A program made the translations under genes and the position numbers. The notes under the pieces were generated by a model. That model was not told the origin of the DNA, searched no databases, and worked only from the letters and a program-made list of their open reading frames with translations. A stretch of 64,000 bases of DNA from Oerskovia paurometabola (GTDB lineage Bacteria; Actinomycetota; Actinomycetes; Actinomycetales; Cellulomonadaceae): positions 806,001-870,000 of the forward strand of contig NZ_JAFBBV010000001.1 of assembly GCF_016907365.1 (NCBI RefSeq). Direction: 5' to 3'. Below are positions 20,572 through 29,101 of this stretch, piece by piece; the first letter of the stretch is position 1, and each line of letters begins with the position of its first letter.

Positions 20572-22206
20572 ATGATCACGCTCGCCGAGCTCCGCGCCGT
20601 CGCGATGTTCGAGCCCCTGCCGCCCGAGCCTCTCGAGTTCCTCGTGGGCGCCGTCGAGGACATCCGCCTCCTGCCGGGGGAGTACTTCGCGCACGAGGGC
20701 GACGAGCGCGCGTTCTTCGTCGTGATCGAGGGTCGGGCCGAGATCACCAAGATGGTGGCCGGCACCGAACGCGTGATCGGGGTGCGCACGCCCGGCACGT
20801 TCTTCGGCGAGGTCCCCATGACGTTGAGCACTGCGTTCCCGGCGAGCGGTCGCGCGACCGAGGTGTCGCGCGTCATCAAGCTCGAGGCCCCCGTGTTCTA
20901 CACGCTCGCGGCCATGGCCCCTTCCGTGCCGGACCACGTCGCGAGCCTCGCCCGCTCGTACCTCGACGCGCTCCAGGCGCACGCGTCGGAGAAGCCCGTC
21001 GCGCAGGCGTGCGTGATCGGCCCACGGTTCGACGCGAGGGTCCGGGACCTCGCCACGTTCCTGACGCGCAACCACGTCCCGTTCGACCGGGTCGTGGTCG
21101 AGCCGGAGGACGAGCCCGACGGCGCGGCTGACGTCGTGCACCCCGTGCTCGAGCTCCGCGACGGGTCCCGGCTCGCCGACCCCGCGATGCGGGACGTCGC
21201 CCGCGCGGTGGGGCTCGCGGTGGAACCGGCGCACGACGAGTACGACGTCGTCGTCCTGGGGGCCGGTCCCGCGGGGCTGACCGCGGCGGTCAACGCGGCC
21301 GCGGAGGGGCTGCGCACGCTCGTCGTCGAGAGCCTCGCGCCGGGCGGCCAGGCCGGGACCTCGACCCGCATCGAGAACTACACGGGCTTCCCGTACGGCA
21401 TCTCGGGGGACGACCTCGCGAGCCGCGCCCTCACGCAGGCCCAGCGCCTGGGGGCGGAGATCGTCGTGACGCGCACGGTCGGCGCGATCGACCCGGGCGC
21501 GCACCGGGTCGTGCTCGACGGCGGCGACACGGTGCGAGCTCCCGTCGTGATCGTCGCGACGGGTGTCGAGTGGCGCTCGCTCGCGCTGCCCGCGGTCGAC
21601 CGCTTCCTCGGCAACGGCCTGTACTACGGGGCCGCGCGCAGCGACGCCGCGCTCGCGCAGGGGCAGGACGTCTGCATCGTCGGCGCGGGCAACTCCGCGG
21701 GGCAGGCCGCGATCTTCTTCTCGCGGCACGCCCGGTCGGTCACGATGCTGGTGCGCGGGCCGTCCCTCGGGGCGAGCATGTCGCGATACCTGATCGACCA
21801 GATCGGTGCGAACCCCGGGATCCGCGTCGAGACGCGCCATCAGATCTCCGACCTGCACGGCGACGGGGCGCTCGAGTCCCTCGACGTGCTCGACACCTCG
21901 ACGGGGGCCACGACCCGGCGTGCGCTGCCCGTCGTGTTCGTCATGATCGGCGCGGACGCGGTGACGGGCTGGCTCGCGCCCGAGATCGCGCGGGACGCGC
22001 ACGGGTTCGTCCTCACGGGCGGGGACGCGGCGGCCACGCCAGGGTGGACGGCCGACCGGCGGCCGTTCGCGCTCGAGACGAGCGTGCCGGGCGTCTTCGC
22101 GATCGGCGACGTGCGCTCGGGCTCGGTCAAGCGGGTCGCGGCGGGGGTCGGCGAGGGCGGGATGGTCATCGCGTACGCGCACCAGTACCTCGCGCTCGCT
22201 CCCTGA
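20572..22206 (+). CDS. Cyclic-nucleotide-binding domain fused to a thioredoxin-reductase-like flavoprotein
   Basis: 544 residues in three parts. Residues about 10-135 are a CAP-type cNMP-binding domain (LLPGEYFAHEGDERAFFVVI, GTFFGEVPM). Residues about 140-220 look like a thioredoxin/glutaredoxin-like domain without a CxxC. Residues 224-544 are a TrxR fold with FAD motif VVVLGAGPAGL and NAD(P) motif CIVGAGNSAGQAA. The redox CxxC of true TrxR should lie near 350-360 but reads YYGAARSDA, so it cannot reduce thioredoxin in the normal way. FAIGDVRSGSVKRVA closes the flavin site. The ATG at 20572 has CTGGAGG upstream. Confidence 0.88.
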   Translation: MITLAELRAVAMFEPLPPEPLEFLVGAVEDIRLLPGEYFAHEGDERAFFVVIEGRAEITKMVAGTERVIGVRTPGTFFGEVPMTLSTAFPASGRATEVSRVIKLEAPVFYTLAAMAPSVPDHVASLARSYLDALQAHASEKPVAQACVIGPRFDARVRDLATFLTRNHVPFDRVVVEPEDEPDGAADVVHPVLELRDGSRLADPAMRDVARAVGLAVEPAHDEYDVVVLGAGPAGLTAAVNAAAEGLRTLVVESLAPGGQAGTSTRIENYTGFPYGISGDDLASRALTQAQRLGAEIVVTRTVGAIDPGAHRVVLDGGDTVRAPVVIVATGVEWRSLALPAVDRFLGNGLYYGAARSDAALAQGQDVCIVGAGNSAGQAAIFFSRHARSVTMLVRGPSLGASMSRYLIDQIGANPGIRVETRHQISDLHGDGALESLDVLDTSTGATTRRALPVVFVMIGADAVTGWLAPEIARDAHGFVLTGGDAAATPGWTADRRPFALETSVPGVFAIGDVRSGSVKRVAAGVGEGGMVIAYAHQYLALAP

Positions 22207-22226
22207 GGCCGGACCGCCCTCGGCCG

Positions 22227-22262
22227 TCGTCCACAGGCGCGGTGCGGCACCGGTTCTCCACA
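22227..22262 (+). promoter_or_regulatory. Two DnaA-box-like 9-mers upstream of the Tad operon
   Basis: TCGTCCACA (22227-22235) and TTCTCCACA (22254-22262) each differ by one base from the actinobacterial DnaA box TTGTCCACA. They are direct repeats 27 bp apart in the promoter region of ssd. Chance matches are possible. Confidence 0.3.
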
Positions 22263-22347
22263 GGCCCGACGGCGAGGCCCCCGCGCGCTCGCATCTCGCC
22301 CCATGATGGACCCGGCCCGGACCCGGGCCGGAGACGGGGGGACGTCC

Positions 22348-23127
22348 ATGGGCAGGGCAGTGGCAGCCGTCGTGGGTGCGATCGGCGCACGCGGCGGAGC
22401 AGGGACGAGCACGGTCGCGGCCGTGCTCGCGGACGGGTTGAGGCGGGCCGGACGCCGTACGGTGCTCGTCGACCTCGAGACCCGAGGCGGCGGGATCGAC
22501 GTGCTGCTAGGCGTCGACCACCGGGACGGACCACGCTGGTCCGACCTGCGCGACGCGCGCGGCGCCGTCGACGGGCGCGCGCTCGCCGGGCTCCTGCCCG
22601 CCTGGCGGCACGTGCCGGTCCTCAGCGCGCACCGCAGCGACCCCGTGACCCTCGACGACGGCGTGGTCGTGGACGTCTGCTCGGCCCTCGCCGACGCGTG
22701 CGACGTCCTGGTCCTCGACCTGCCGCGCTCGGTGCTGGAGAGCACGGGCGAGCGTGCCGGCTCCGGTGGCACGGAGCACGTCGCGCTCGTGGGGGCCTGC
22801 GACACGCTCCTCCTCGTGACCCCGCTCGACCTGCCCTCGGTCGCCGGGGCCGTCGCGACCGCCGCGCTCGCGACCCGGCACGGCGCCGGCGGAGCCCTGC
22901 GACTCGTAGCGCGGCGACCCGCACCAGGTCGCCTCGACCCGTGGGACGTGAGCGACGTCGTCGGGCTGCCGCTCGCCGGGGTCGTCGCCTGGGACCGTGG
23001 GCACGCCGCGCGCGTCGAGCGCGGGCAAGGGCCGGACGTCCGTCCCCGGCGCCCCCTCGGGCGCGCCGGGACCGAGCTGGCCGTCGCGGTCGGTGGCGCC
23101 GGGGCCGCCTCGCGGGGCGCAGCATGA
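22348..23127 (+). CDS. ssd: Septum-site/TadZ-like MinD-family ATPase of the Tad pilus (Ssd)
   Basis: 259 residues, MinD/ParA fold with deviant P-loop GARGGAGTSTVAAVLADGL near the N-terminus and VLVDLETRGGGIDVLLG. A second acidic strand is DVLVLDLPRSVL. It lacks the N-terminal receiver domain of full TadZ/CpaE. It is first of four genes that overlap by 4 bp each, as in the mycobacterial ssd-tadABC order. I chose the ATG at 22348 (GGGGGG upstream) over ATGs at 22303 and 22306 because homology begins there. Likely positions the pilus machine at the membrane. Confidence 0.85.
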   Translation: MGRAVAAVVGAIGARGGAGTSTVAAVLADGLRRAGRRTVLVDLETRGGGIDVLLGVDHRDGPRWSDLRDARGAVDGRALAGLLPAWRHVPVLSAHRSDPVTLDDGVVVDVCSALADACDVLVLDLPRSVLESTGERAGSGGTEHVALVGACDTLLLVTPLDLPSVAGAVATAALATRHGAGGALRLVARRPAPGRLDPWDVSDVVGLPLAGVVAWDRGHAARVERGQGPDVRPRRPLGRAGTELAVAVGGAGAASRGAA

Positions 23128-24281
23128 GCGGCGACGCGCTCGACGACGCGCTGCTCGCCGAGGTGCGCGGGCAGCTCGTCGGCGGCGCCCCGGCAGACGA
23201 CGCCCAGCTCCACGCCGCCCTGCGCGGCTCGGGCCGGGTGCTCGGCAGCGACGCGCTCGCGGACCTGACCCGGCGCGCCCGCGCCGAGCTCTACGGTGCG
23301 GGCCCGCTCCAACCGCTGCTCGACGACCCCGAGGTGACCGACGTCCTGGTCAACTCTCCCGCGGAGGTGTGGGTCGACCGAGGCGTCGGGCTCGAACGGG
23401 TCCCCCTGCACCTGGGGAGCCCCGCGCAGGTGCGGGCGCTCGCCGTCCGGCTGGCCGCGGCGGGCGGGCAGCGGCTCGACGACGCGAGCCCGCTCGTCGA
23501 CGCCAGGCTGCCCGACGGCACGCGCCTGCACGCCGCGATCGCCCCCGTGTGCGAGTCCGGCGCCGTCATCTCGCTGCGCGTGCTCCGGTCCCGGGCCTTC
23601 ACGCTCGACGAGCTCGTCGAGACGGGAGCCCTGCACGGGTGCTGGGCGCCCGTGCTGCGTCGCCTCGTCGCCGAACGCGCCAACATGCTCGTCTCGGGCG
23701 GCACCGGGACGGGCAAGACGACCCTGCTCGCCGCGCTCCTGTCCCTCGTCCCCGGGCACGAGCGCGTCGTGTGCGTCGAGGAGGCCCGCGAGCTCGTGCC
23801 CGACCACCCGCACGTCGTGCCCCTCACGGCGCGGCGCGCCAACGTCGAGGGGGCCGGGGCCGTCGACCTCGCGGACCTCGTCCGCAACGCGCTGCGCATG
23901 CGGCCCGACCGGATCGTCCTGGGCGAGTGCCGCGGTGCGGAGGTCCGCGAGGTGCTCATGGCGCTCAACACGGGCCACGACGGCGGCCTCGCCACCATCC
24001 ACGCCAACGCGGCGGCCGTGGTCCCCGCCCGCCTGGAGGCGCTCGCCGCGCTCGCGGGCATGCCGCGCGAGGCCGTCGCTGCCCAGGCCGCCGGGGCCCT
24101 CGACGTGGTCCTCCACCTGCGGCGGTCCGGACGCGTGCGGTACCTCGCCGAGATCGGGGTCGTGCGGCGCGACGCCCGCGGAGAGCTCGTGGTCGACCCC
24201 GTCGCGACGTGGGACCGGGGGCAGGACCCGGTCTACGGCGCCGGGTGGGACGCGTTCGTGGACCGGTGGGGCGGGGCGTGA
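23124..24281 (+). CDS. tadA: Tad pilus assembly/secretion ATPase TadA (CpaF type)
   Basis: 385 residues. Powers Flp pilus assembly as a hexameric cytoplasmic ATPase. An N-terminal helical part is followed by GPLQPLLDDPEVTDVLVN, the Walker A SGGTGTGKTTLLAALL, the Asp box CVEEARELVPDHPHVV, Walker B MRPDRIVLGECRG, and the His box LATIHANA. All catalytic elements are intact. The ATG at 23124 overlaps the ssd stop; the end overlaps tadB. Confidence 0.93.
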   Translation: MSGDALDDALLAEVRGQLVGGAPADDAQLHAALRGSGRVLGSDALADLTRRARAELYGAGPLQPLLDDPEVTDVLVNSPAEVWVDRGVGLERVPLHLGSPAQVRALAVRLAAAGGQRLDDASPLVDARLPDGTRLHAAIAPVCESGAVISLRVLRSRAFTLDELVETGALHGCWAPVLRRLVAERANMLVSGGTGTGKTTLLAALLSLVPGHERVVCVEEARELVPDHPHVVPLTARRANVEGAGAVDLADLVRNALRMRPDRIVLGECRGAEVREVLMALNTGHDGGLATIHANAAAVVPARLEALAALAGMPREAVAAQAAGALDVVLHLRRSGRVRYLAEIGVVRRDARGELVVDPVATWDRGQDPVYGAGWDAFVDRWGGA

Positions 24282-24937
24282 TCCTCGGCCTGCTCGTCGC
24301 GTGCGTGGTGTGGGGTGCGGTCGCGCCGTCCGGGCGCCCGGCGAGGGAGCTCGCCGGGCGGCGTCCGGCTCGCAGGTCCCCAGGAGTCCGGCTGCTCGCG
24401 TGGCGGCGCACGGGCACGGGGTCCTCGGTGCGGCTGGTCGTCGCGCACGTCGCCTCGCTGCTGCGCGCCGGTGCTGCGCCGGGCACCGCCTGGGTCTCGG
24501 CCGCCGGGGTGCGCGTCGACCAGCAGGGGGTGCCCGACCGCGGCGACCTGCTCGCCGTGGTGAGTGCTCGCGGGTCGCTCGAGGCCGAGGGGCAGGTCGC
24601 GGCGGTCGTCGCGGCGAGCCGCCTGGCCGCCGACGTCGGCGCGCCGCTCGGCGAGGTCCTGGAGTCGATCGCGCGGGCGCTCGCGGCCGAGTCCGAGGCC
24701 CGGGCCGACCGTGAGGCGTCCCTCGCGGGGCCCGCCGCGACGGCGCGCGTGCTGCTGTGGCTGCCGCTCGTCGGGGTGCTGCTCGGCGTCGCGCTGGGGG
24801 TGGACCCGGTCGCGACGGCGCTCGGCGGGGGAGCGGGGTCGGCCGGGCTGCTCGCCGGTGCGGTGCTCCTGCTGGTCGGTCGCCGCTGGTCGGGGCGGCT
24901 CGTGGCACGAGCCCGCGCGGTGGGGGCGCCGCCGTGA
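24278..24937 (+). CDS. tadB: TadB-like inner-membrane platform protein
   Basis: 219 residues. N-terminal helix, a basic stretch, a T2SSF-type cytoplasmic helical domain (about 45-150), then a pair of C-terminal helices (LWLPLVGVLLGVALGVDP and a second). It is shorter than proteobacterial TadB but normal for actinobacterial loci. GTG at 24278 overlaps the tadA stop. Confidence 0.82.
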   Translation: MILGLLVACVVWGAVAPSGRPARELAGRRPARRSPGVRLLAWRRTGTGSSVRLVVAHVASLLRAGAAPGTAWVSAAGVRVDQQGVPDRGDLLAVVSARGSLEAEGQVAAVVAASRLAADVGAPLGEVLESIARALAAESEARADREASLAGPAATARVLLWLPLVGVLLGVALGVDPVATALGGGAGSAGLLAGAVLLLVGRRWSGRLVARARAVGAPP

Positions 24938-25527
24938 GCGACTGGTCCACGGGTGTCGACTGGTCCGTGGTCGTCGTCGTCGCGTGCGGGGCTCTCGTCG
25001 CGACGAGCCCGTGGTGGGTCGCGCGGGCCGGGGTGCGTGCCCGGCTCGCCGGGCTCACGCGAGGCGTGCGTGTCGCGAGCGGGGCGGGGGCGGTCGGACC
25101 GGTGGAGATCGGTGTCCTGCTCGAGCTGCTCGGGGCCGCGGTCCGCGCGGGGACGAGCGTCCCGCGTGCGCTCGAGGCCGTGGGGCAGGCGATCGGAGGG
25201 CCCGACGGCGCCGCGCTCCACCGCGCAGGGGCTGCGGTCGTGCTCGGGGCCGGGTGGGTCGAGGCGTGGGCCGGTGCGCCGCCCCGGTTGGCCGTGGTGC
25301 AGTCGGCGCTGGGTCTCGCGTGGGAGCAGGGCGCCGCGCCCGGGGAGGCGCTGCGCGCGGCGGGCGAGCAGCTCCGCAGCGACCAGCAGGCGGCCGCGCG
25401 CCAGGCCGCGGCGCGGCTCGCGGTGCACCTCGTGCTGCCGCTCGGCGTGTGCTTCCTGCCGGCCTTCGTCCTCATCGGTCTGCTGCCCGTCCTGCTGTCG
25501 CTGGGCGGCGGGGTGCTGGGGGACTGA
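24934..25527 (+). CDS. tadC: TadC-like inner-membrane platform protein
   Basis: 197 residues. One N-terminal helix, a T2SSF cytoplasmic domain starting GPVEIGVLLELLGAAVRAG, and a terminal hydrophobic hairpin (LVLPLGVCFLPAFVLIGLLP). GTG at 24934 overlaps tadB. It is the last gene of the first Tad block; in related genomes flp follows directly, but here the next gene is an unrelated one on the other strand. Confidence 0.82.
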   Translation: MSDWSTGVDWSVVVVVACGALVATSPWWVARAGVRARLAGLTRGVRVASGAGAVGPVEIGVLLELLGAAVRAGTSVPRALEAVGQAIGGPDGAALHRAGAAVVLGAGWVEAWAGAPPRLAVVQSALGLAWEQGAAPGEALRAAGEQLRSDQQAAARQAAARLAVHLVLPLGVCFLPAFVLIGLLPVLLSLGGGVLGD

Positions 25528-25554
25528 GCCGCTGGGCGGCCGTGCCGAAGGAGC

Positions 25555-26832
25555 TCACCGCCGCGCGGCAGCGCGCACCTCGACCAGCCGCCGCGTCAGG
25601 TGCTCTCGCTCGGCCGCGTTCCCGCAGCGACGCACGGCCTCCTCGAACGACGCCGCGGCCTCCGTCGGCCGGTCGGCGCGCGACAGCAGCTCGGCACGCG
25701 TCGCGGGCAGCCGATGGTTCGTCCGCAGGATCTCGTCGATCCCTTCGAACTCGTCGATCAGGGCCAGGGCGGCGAGCGGCCCCCGGGCCTCGGCGACCGC
25801 GACCGACCTCGCGAGGCGCACCATCGCCGAGCCCGTGGCCGCCTCCAGGTCCGCGTACAGGTCGGCGATCGCGCCCCAGTCGGTGTCGGTGGCGCGTCCC
25901 GCGACGGCGTGTGCGGCGGCGATCGACGCCTGGAGGCGGTACTCGTCCGCGAGGCCCGTGACGTCGTCGGGCACGGACGCGAGCAGCGCGAGGCCCGCCG
26001 CGATCTCCTCACCGTGCCACCGCGACCTGTCCTGGTCCGCGAGCAGCACGAGCGACCCGTCCGCCGCCGTCCGCGCGTCCCGGCGCGAGTGCTGGAGCAC
26101 CATGAGCGCCAGCAGCGCGCGCACGACCGGGCGCCCCGGCACCAGCTCGTCGAGCAGGCGCCCCAGGCGGATCGCCTCGCCCGCGAGCTCGACCCGCAGG
26201 ACGTCCGACCCCGTGCCCGGCGCATAGCCCGCGGTGAAGATCAGGTACAGGACCGAGGCGACGTCGTCGAGCCGTCCGCCCAGCCGCTCGGGCGGCGGGA
26301 CCTCGAACGGGATGCCTGCCGCGACCAAGCGCTTCTTCGCACGCGTCAGGCGAGCAGCCATGGTCGAGTCCTGGACCAGGAAGAGGCGCGCGATGTCCGC
26401 GACCGGCAGACCTGCGACGAACCGCAGCGTCAGCGCCGTGCGCGCCTCGACCGACAGCGCCGGGTGGCAGCACGAGAAGACGAGCCGGAGCCGTTCGTCG
26501 GGCAGGTGCGCGCCGTCGTCGGGCGGGCCGGGCACCGCGTCCGAGGCGTCCGCCGCCGACCGTGCCTCCACGATCATGAGCGGGACCTTCTGGACGGCGA
26601 CCGCCTCCGCGCGCAGGCGGTCGAGGACCCGCCGCCCGGCCGCGGTGCGCAGCCAGGCGGCGGGGGAGTCGGGCACGCCGTCCTCGGGCCAGGTACGGGC
26701 CGCAGCGGCGAACGCGTCCGCGAGCGCGTCCTCCGCGAGGTCCGGGCGGCGGTAGCGCGCGACGAGCATCGCGAGCAACCGCGCCCAGTGCTCCCGCCAG
26801 GCGGCCGAGAGCGCGTCGTCCGCCTCGGTCAC
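25555..26832 (-). CDS. ECF42-group RNA polymerase sigma factor with C-terminal TPR-like extension
   Basis: 425 residues. Sigma-2 region DLAEDALADAFAAAARTWP, then sigma-4 region LPVADIARLFLVQDSTMAARLTRAKKRL, then about 225 extra residues of helical repeats ending in TRRLVEVRAA. This extension and linkage to DGPF (YCII) genes define group ECF42. Such factors usually lack an anti-sigma, and the extension itself is needed for activity. GTG at 26832 has GGAGG 8 nt upstream. It is last of a three-gene minus-strand operon. Confidence 0.9.
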   Translation of the reverse strand: MTEADDALSAAWREHWARLLAMLVARYRRPDLAEDALADAFAAAARTWPEDGVPDSPAAWLRTAAGRRVLDRLRAEAVAVQKVPLMIVEARSAADASDAVPGPPDDGAHLPDERLRLVFSCCHPALSVEARTALTLRFVAGLPVADIARLFLVQDSTMAARLTRAKKRLVAAGIPFEVPPPERLGGRLDDVASVLYLIFTAGYAPGTGSDVLRVELAGEAIRLGRLLDELVPGRPVVRALLALMVLQHSRRDARTAADGSLVLLADQDRSRWHGEEIAAGLALLASVPDDVTGLADEYRLQASIAAAHAVAGRATDTDWGAIADLYADLEAATGSAMVRLARSVAVAEARGPLAALALIDEFEGIDEILRTNHRLPATRAELLSRADRPTEAAASFEEAVRRCGNAAEREHLTRRLVEVRAAARR

Positions 26833-26854
26833 CCGTGGCCTCCGGGGCGCCAGG

Positions 26855-27202
26855 TCATAGGTCGTCCACGTCCACGACCGGACGGAGCTCGACCGTGTAC
26901 TGCGGCAGGAGGGCGACGGCCTCGATCGCGGTGTCGATGCTCGGCAGGTCCGCGAGATAGAACCCGCCGAGCTGCTCGGTGAGTTCGGCGTACGGTCCCT
27001 CGGTCACGACGACGTCGCCGTCGCGGCGCCGGACCGTGGTCGCCGCCGAGACCGTGCTCAACGCCTCGGCGGCCTCCAACCTCCCGCGCTCGCGCAGGAA
27101 CGCCGCGAACTCGTCGTGCTGCACCATGTACCGCGACCGCTCGTCGGCGGAGGCCGCGGCCCAGACCTGCTCGTCCTCGTACAGCAGGAACATGACCTTC
27201 AC
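26855..27202 (-). CDS. YCII-related DGPF protein
   Basis: 115 residues, ferredoxin-like YCII fold. It opens MKVMFLLYEDEQVW, carries the motif VTEGPYAE (the DGPF position) near residue 67 and GGFYLADLPSIDTA. Partners of ECF42 sigma factors; biochemical role unknown. The GTG at 27202 is 3 nt after the previous stop and 22 bp precede the sigma gene, so all three are one operon. An internal ATG at 27193 is less likely given the family's start. Confidence 0.85.
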   Translation of the reverse strand: MKVMFLLYEDEQVWAAASADERSRYMVQHDEFAAFLRERGRLEAAEALSTVSAATTVRRRDGDVVVTEGPYAELTEQLGGFYLADLPSIDTAIEAVALLPQYTVELRPVVDVDDL

Positions 27203-27205
27203 GGG

Positions 27206-27616
27206 TCAGGCCCCCGCGCCGGCGGTCGACGCGACGGCAGCCTCGGGGTCGGTCGCGTCGCCGGTCCCGCCGTGGTCGACCGTGGGGCGGATCTCGTACG
27301 TGCAGCCGTCGCCCGCGAACACCTCGTCGATGATCGTCGCGAGCCCGGGCAGGTCGTCGCTCACGACCAGGTAGAGGCCGCCGATCTGCTCGGCGAGCTC
27401 GGTGAACGGGCCCTCGGTCGTCCCGACGCCCGGGCGGACCAGGGTCGCCGTCCCGGCGGCTTCGAGCTCTACGCCGCCCGTGATGCGGTGCCCCTCGGCG
27501 ACGACGCGGCGCGTGAACTCGTCGTGCTGGGCCATGATCTCCGCGGCCAGGTCCGGACGCATGGCAGGCGTGCCGTCCTCCGGGGCGTGGATGAGGATCG
27601 CGTACTCGGTGCTCAT
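27206..27616 (-). CDS. YCII-related DGPF protein, longer paralogue
   Basis: 136 residues. Same fold as its neighbour, with EYAILIHAPEDG, TTEGPFTELAEQIGGLYLV (a close DGPF motif) and a 25-residue Gly/Ala/Asp tail. The ATG at 27616 has GGAGGAAT directly upstream, making it the leading gene of the DGPF-DGPF-ECF42 operon. It is divergent from the epoxide hydrolase with 157 bp between them. Confidence 0.85.
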   Translation of the reverse strand: MSTEYAILIHAPEDGTPAMRPDLAAEIMAQHDEFTRRVVAEGHRITGGVELEAAGTATLVRPGVGTTEGPFTELAEQIGGLYLVVSDDLPGLATIIDEVFAGDGCTYEIRPTVDHGGTGDATDPEAAVASTAGAGA

Positions 27617-27773
27617 GATTCCTCCAGATGAGTGGGTGGTGGGTCCTTCATCACGATGACGCGTGACCACCGACGGAATCGACAGCCGCTGCCGACCAGT
27701 TTCACGGGAAGAGGTGGCGGACGCGAGGAGAACCGGCCACGGGCTGACCGGTACCGGTGCGCATCATGGCGAC

Positions 27774-28733
27774 ATGAACCCACCGATGCGTCCCAGTGCC
27801 CCCGACTTCCCCGAGCCCACCCTGGTAGCCGTCAACGGCGTGGAGCTCGAAGTCTTCGAAGCAGGCAGGCACAACGCGGGGCGGCCCGTCGTGCTGTGCC
27901 ACGGCTGGCCAGGTCACGCCATCTCCTGGCGCCACCAGATGTCCGCCCTGGCGGCAGCGGGCTACCACGTCATCGTCCCGAACCAGCGCGGCTATGGCGG
28001 CTCCTCGCGGCCGACCGACGTGACGGAGTACGACATCGAGCACCTGTCGGGCGACCTCGTCGGGCTCCTCGACCACTACGGCTACGAGGACGCCACGTTC
28101 GTCGGCCACGACTGGGGGGCCTTCGTCGTCTGGGGACTGACCCTGCTGCACCCCGAGCGCGTCAGCAGGGTGATCAACCTGAGCCTGCCCTACCAGGAGC
28201 GCGGCGAGAGGCCCTGGATCGAGGGCATGGAGGCGGCGCTGGGCGCCGACTTCTACTTCGTCCACTTCAACCGCCGCCCAGGCGTCGCGGACGCCGTGTT
28301 CGACGAGAACCCCCACCAGTTCCTGCGCAACCTGTACCGGAAGAACGAGCCCCCCGCCGAGCCCCGGCCGGGCATGGCGCTCATCGATCTCGCCAGAGCG
28401 ACGACGCCGCTCGGTGACCCCGTCCTGAGCGACGGTGAGCTGGCCGTCCTCGTCTCCGCCTTCGAGTCGACCGGGTTCACGGGCAGCATCAACTGGTACC
28501 GGAACCTCGACCGCAACTGGCACCTGCTGGCGGACGCGGACCCGGTCGTCAAGCAGCCCGCCCTCATGATCTACGGCGCACGGGACATGGTCGCGCGGTC
28601 GGAGCGGCTCGCGGAGTTCGTGCCCGGCGTGGACGTGGTCGACCTGGACTGCGGTCACTGGATCCAGCAGGAGCTGCCGGAGGAGACGAACCGAGTGATC
28701 CTCGCCTGGCTGGAACAGCAGGACGCCACCTGA
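27774..28733 (+). CDS. Epoxide hydrolase (alpha/beta hydrolase)
   Basis: 319 residues, soluble epoxide hydrolase/haloalkane dehalogenase superfamily. Oxyanion loop CHGWPGHAISW, nucleophile Asp in FVGHDWGAFVVW, cap domain about 140-230 with FNRRPG and NWYRNLDRNW (the Tyr and Trp typical of epoxide hydrolases), and catalytic His in CGHWIQQE. ATG at 27774 starts the conserved NPPMRP segment. Base use is slightly less GC-rich than the Tad genes on both sides. It forms, with the ECF42 operon, a 3.2-kb segment inside the Tad locus. Confidence 0.88.
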   Translation: MNPPMRPSAPDFPEPTLVAVNGVELEVFEAGRHNAGRPVVLCHGWPGHAISWRHQMSALAAAGYHVIVPNQRGYGGSSRPTDVTEYDIEHLSGDLVGLLDHYGYEDATFVGHDWGAFVVWGLTLLHPERVSRVINLSLPYQERGERPWIEGMEAALGADFYFVHFNRRPGVADAVFDENPHQFLRNLYRKNEPPAEPRPGMALIDLARATTPLGDPVLSDGELAVLVSAFESTGFTGSINWYRNLDRNWHLLADADPVVKQPALMIYGARDMVARSERLAEFVPGVDVVDLDCGHWIQQELPEETNRVILAWLEQQDAT

Positions 28734-28766
28734 CGGTTCGTGGCCCGCCGGACGGGGCCGTGCACA

Positions 28767-28783
28767 GGTCGCCCACGGCGACC
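28767..28783. terminator. Short hairpin after the epoxide hydrolase gene
   Basis: GGTCGCC-CAC-GGCGACC, a perfect 7-bp stem, starts 34 bp past the stop. It may separate the epoxide hydrolase from the flp transcript. No T-run. Confidence 0.4.
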
Positions 28784-28888
28784 TCGCTCCACAGCGATGT
28801 CCCTCGGCCCCGCGCACCGGGGCTCCGGCCCGCCACAGTGGGCGGCACGGCGCGCGACGGGCGGGCCACGGACCAGGAGGAGACACCC

Positions 28889-29101
28889 ATGAAGGCTGTG
28901 CACGGAGCGAGAGCGGGATGGGCGGGGCTGCTCGCCCGGGTCCGCGGCGAAGACCCGGAAGCCGGTCTCGCGACCGCCGAGTACGCGGTGGCGACCATCG
29001 CGGCGGTCGGGTTCGCCGGGCTGCTCATCGCGATCCTCAAGAGCGGCGAGGTGCGCGAGATGCTGCTCGGCATCATCCAGCGCGCCCTGTTGATCGGATG
29101 A
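28889..29101 (+). CDS. Flp-pilin-like DUF4244 protein
   Basis: 70 residues. A basic N-terminal leader precedes GLATAEYAVATIAAVGFAGL, a Flp-type processing and polymerisation helix with the conserved Glu. About 15 polar residues follow. It is the presumed major pilin subunit of the Tad system (DUF4244 group, comparable to Rv3656c). ATG at 28889 with GGAGGAG upstream. It overlaps tadE by 4 bp. Being first of its block, it needs its own promoter in 28734-28888. Confidence 0.85.
   Translation: MKAVHGARAGWAGLLARVRGEDPEAGLATAEYAVATIAAVGFAGLLIAILKSGEVREMLLGIIQRALLIG

Noticed and set aside
22227..22262. Replication origin
   Set aside because: Only two imperfect DnaA-like boxes, no dnaA/dnaN genes and no AT-rich unwinding element.
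25555..28733. Mobile element carrying the ECF42 segment
   Set aside because: No transposase, integrase, terminal inverted repeats or target duplication are visible at its edges.
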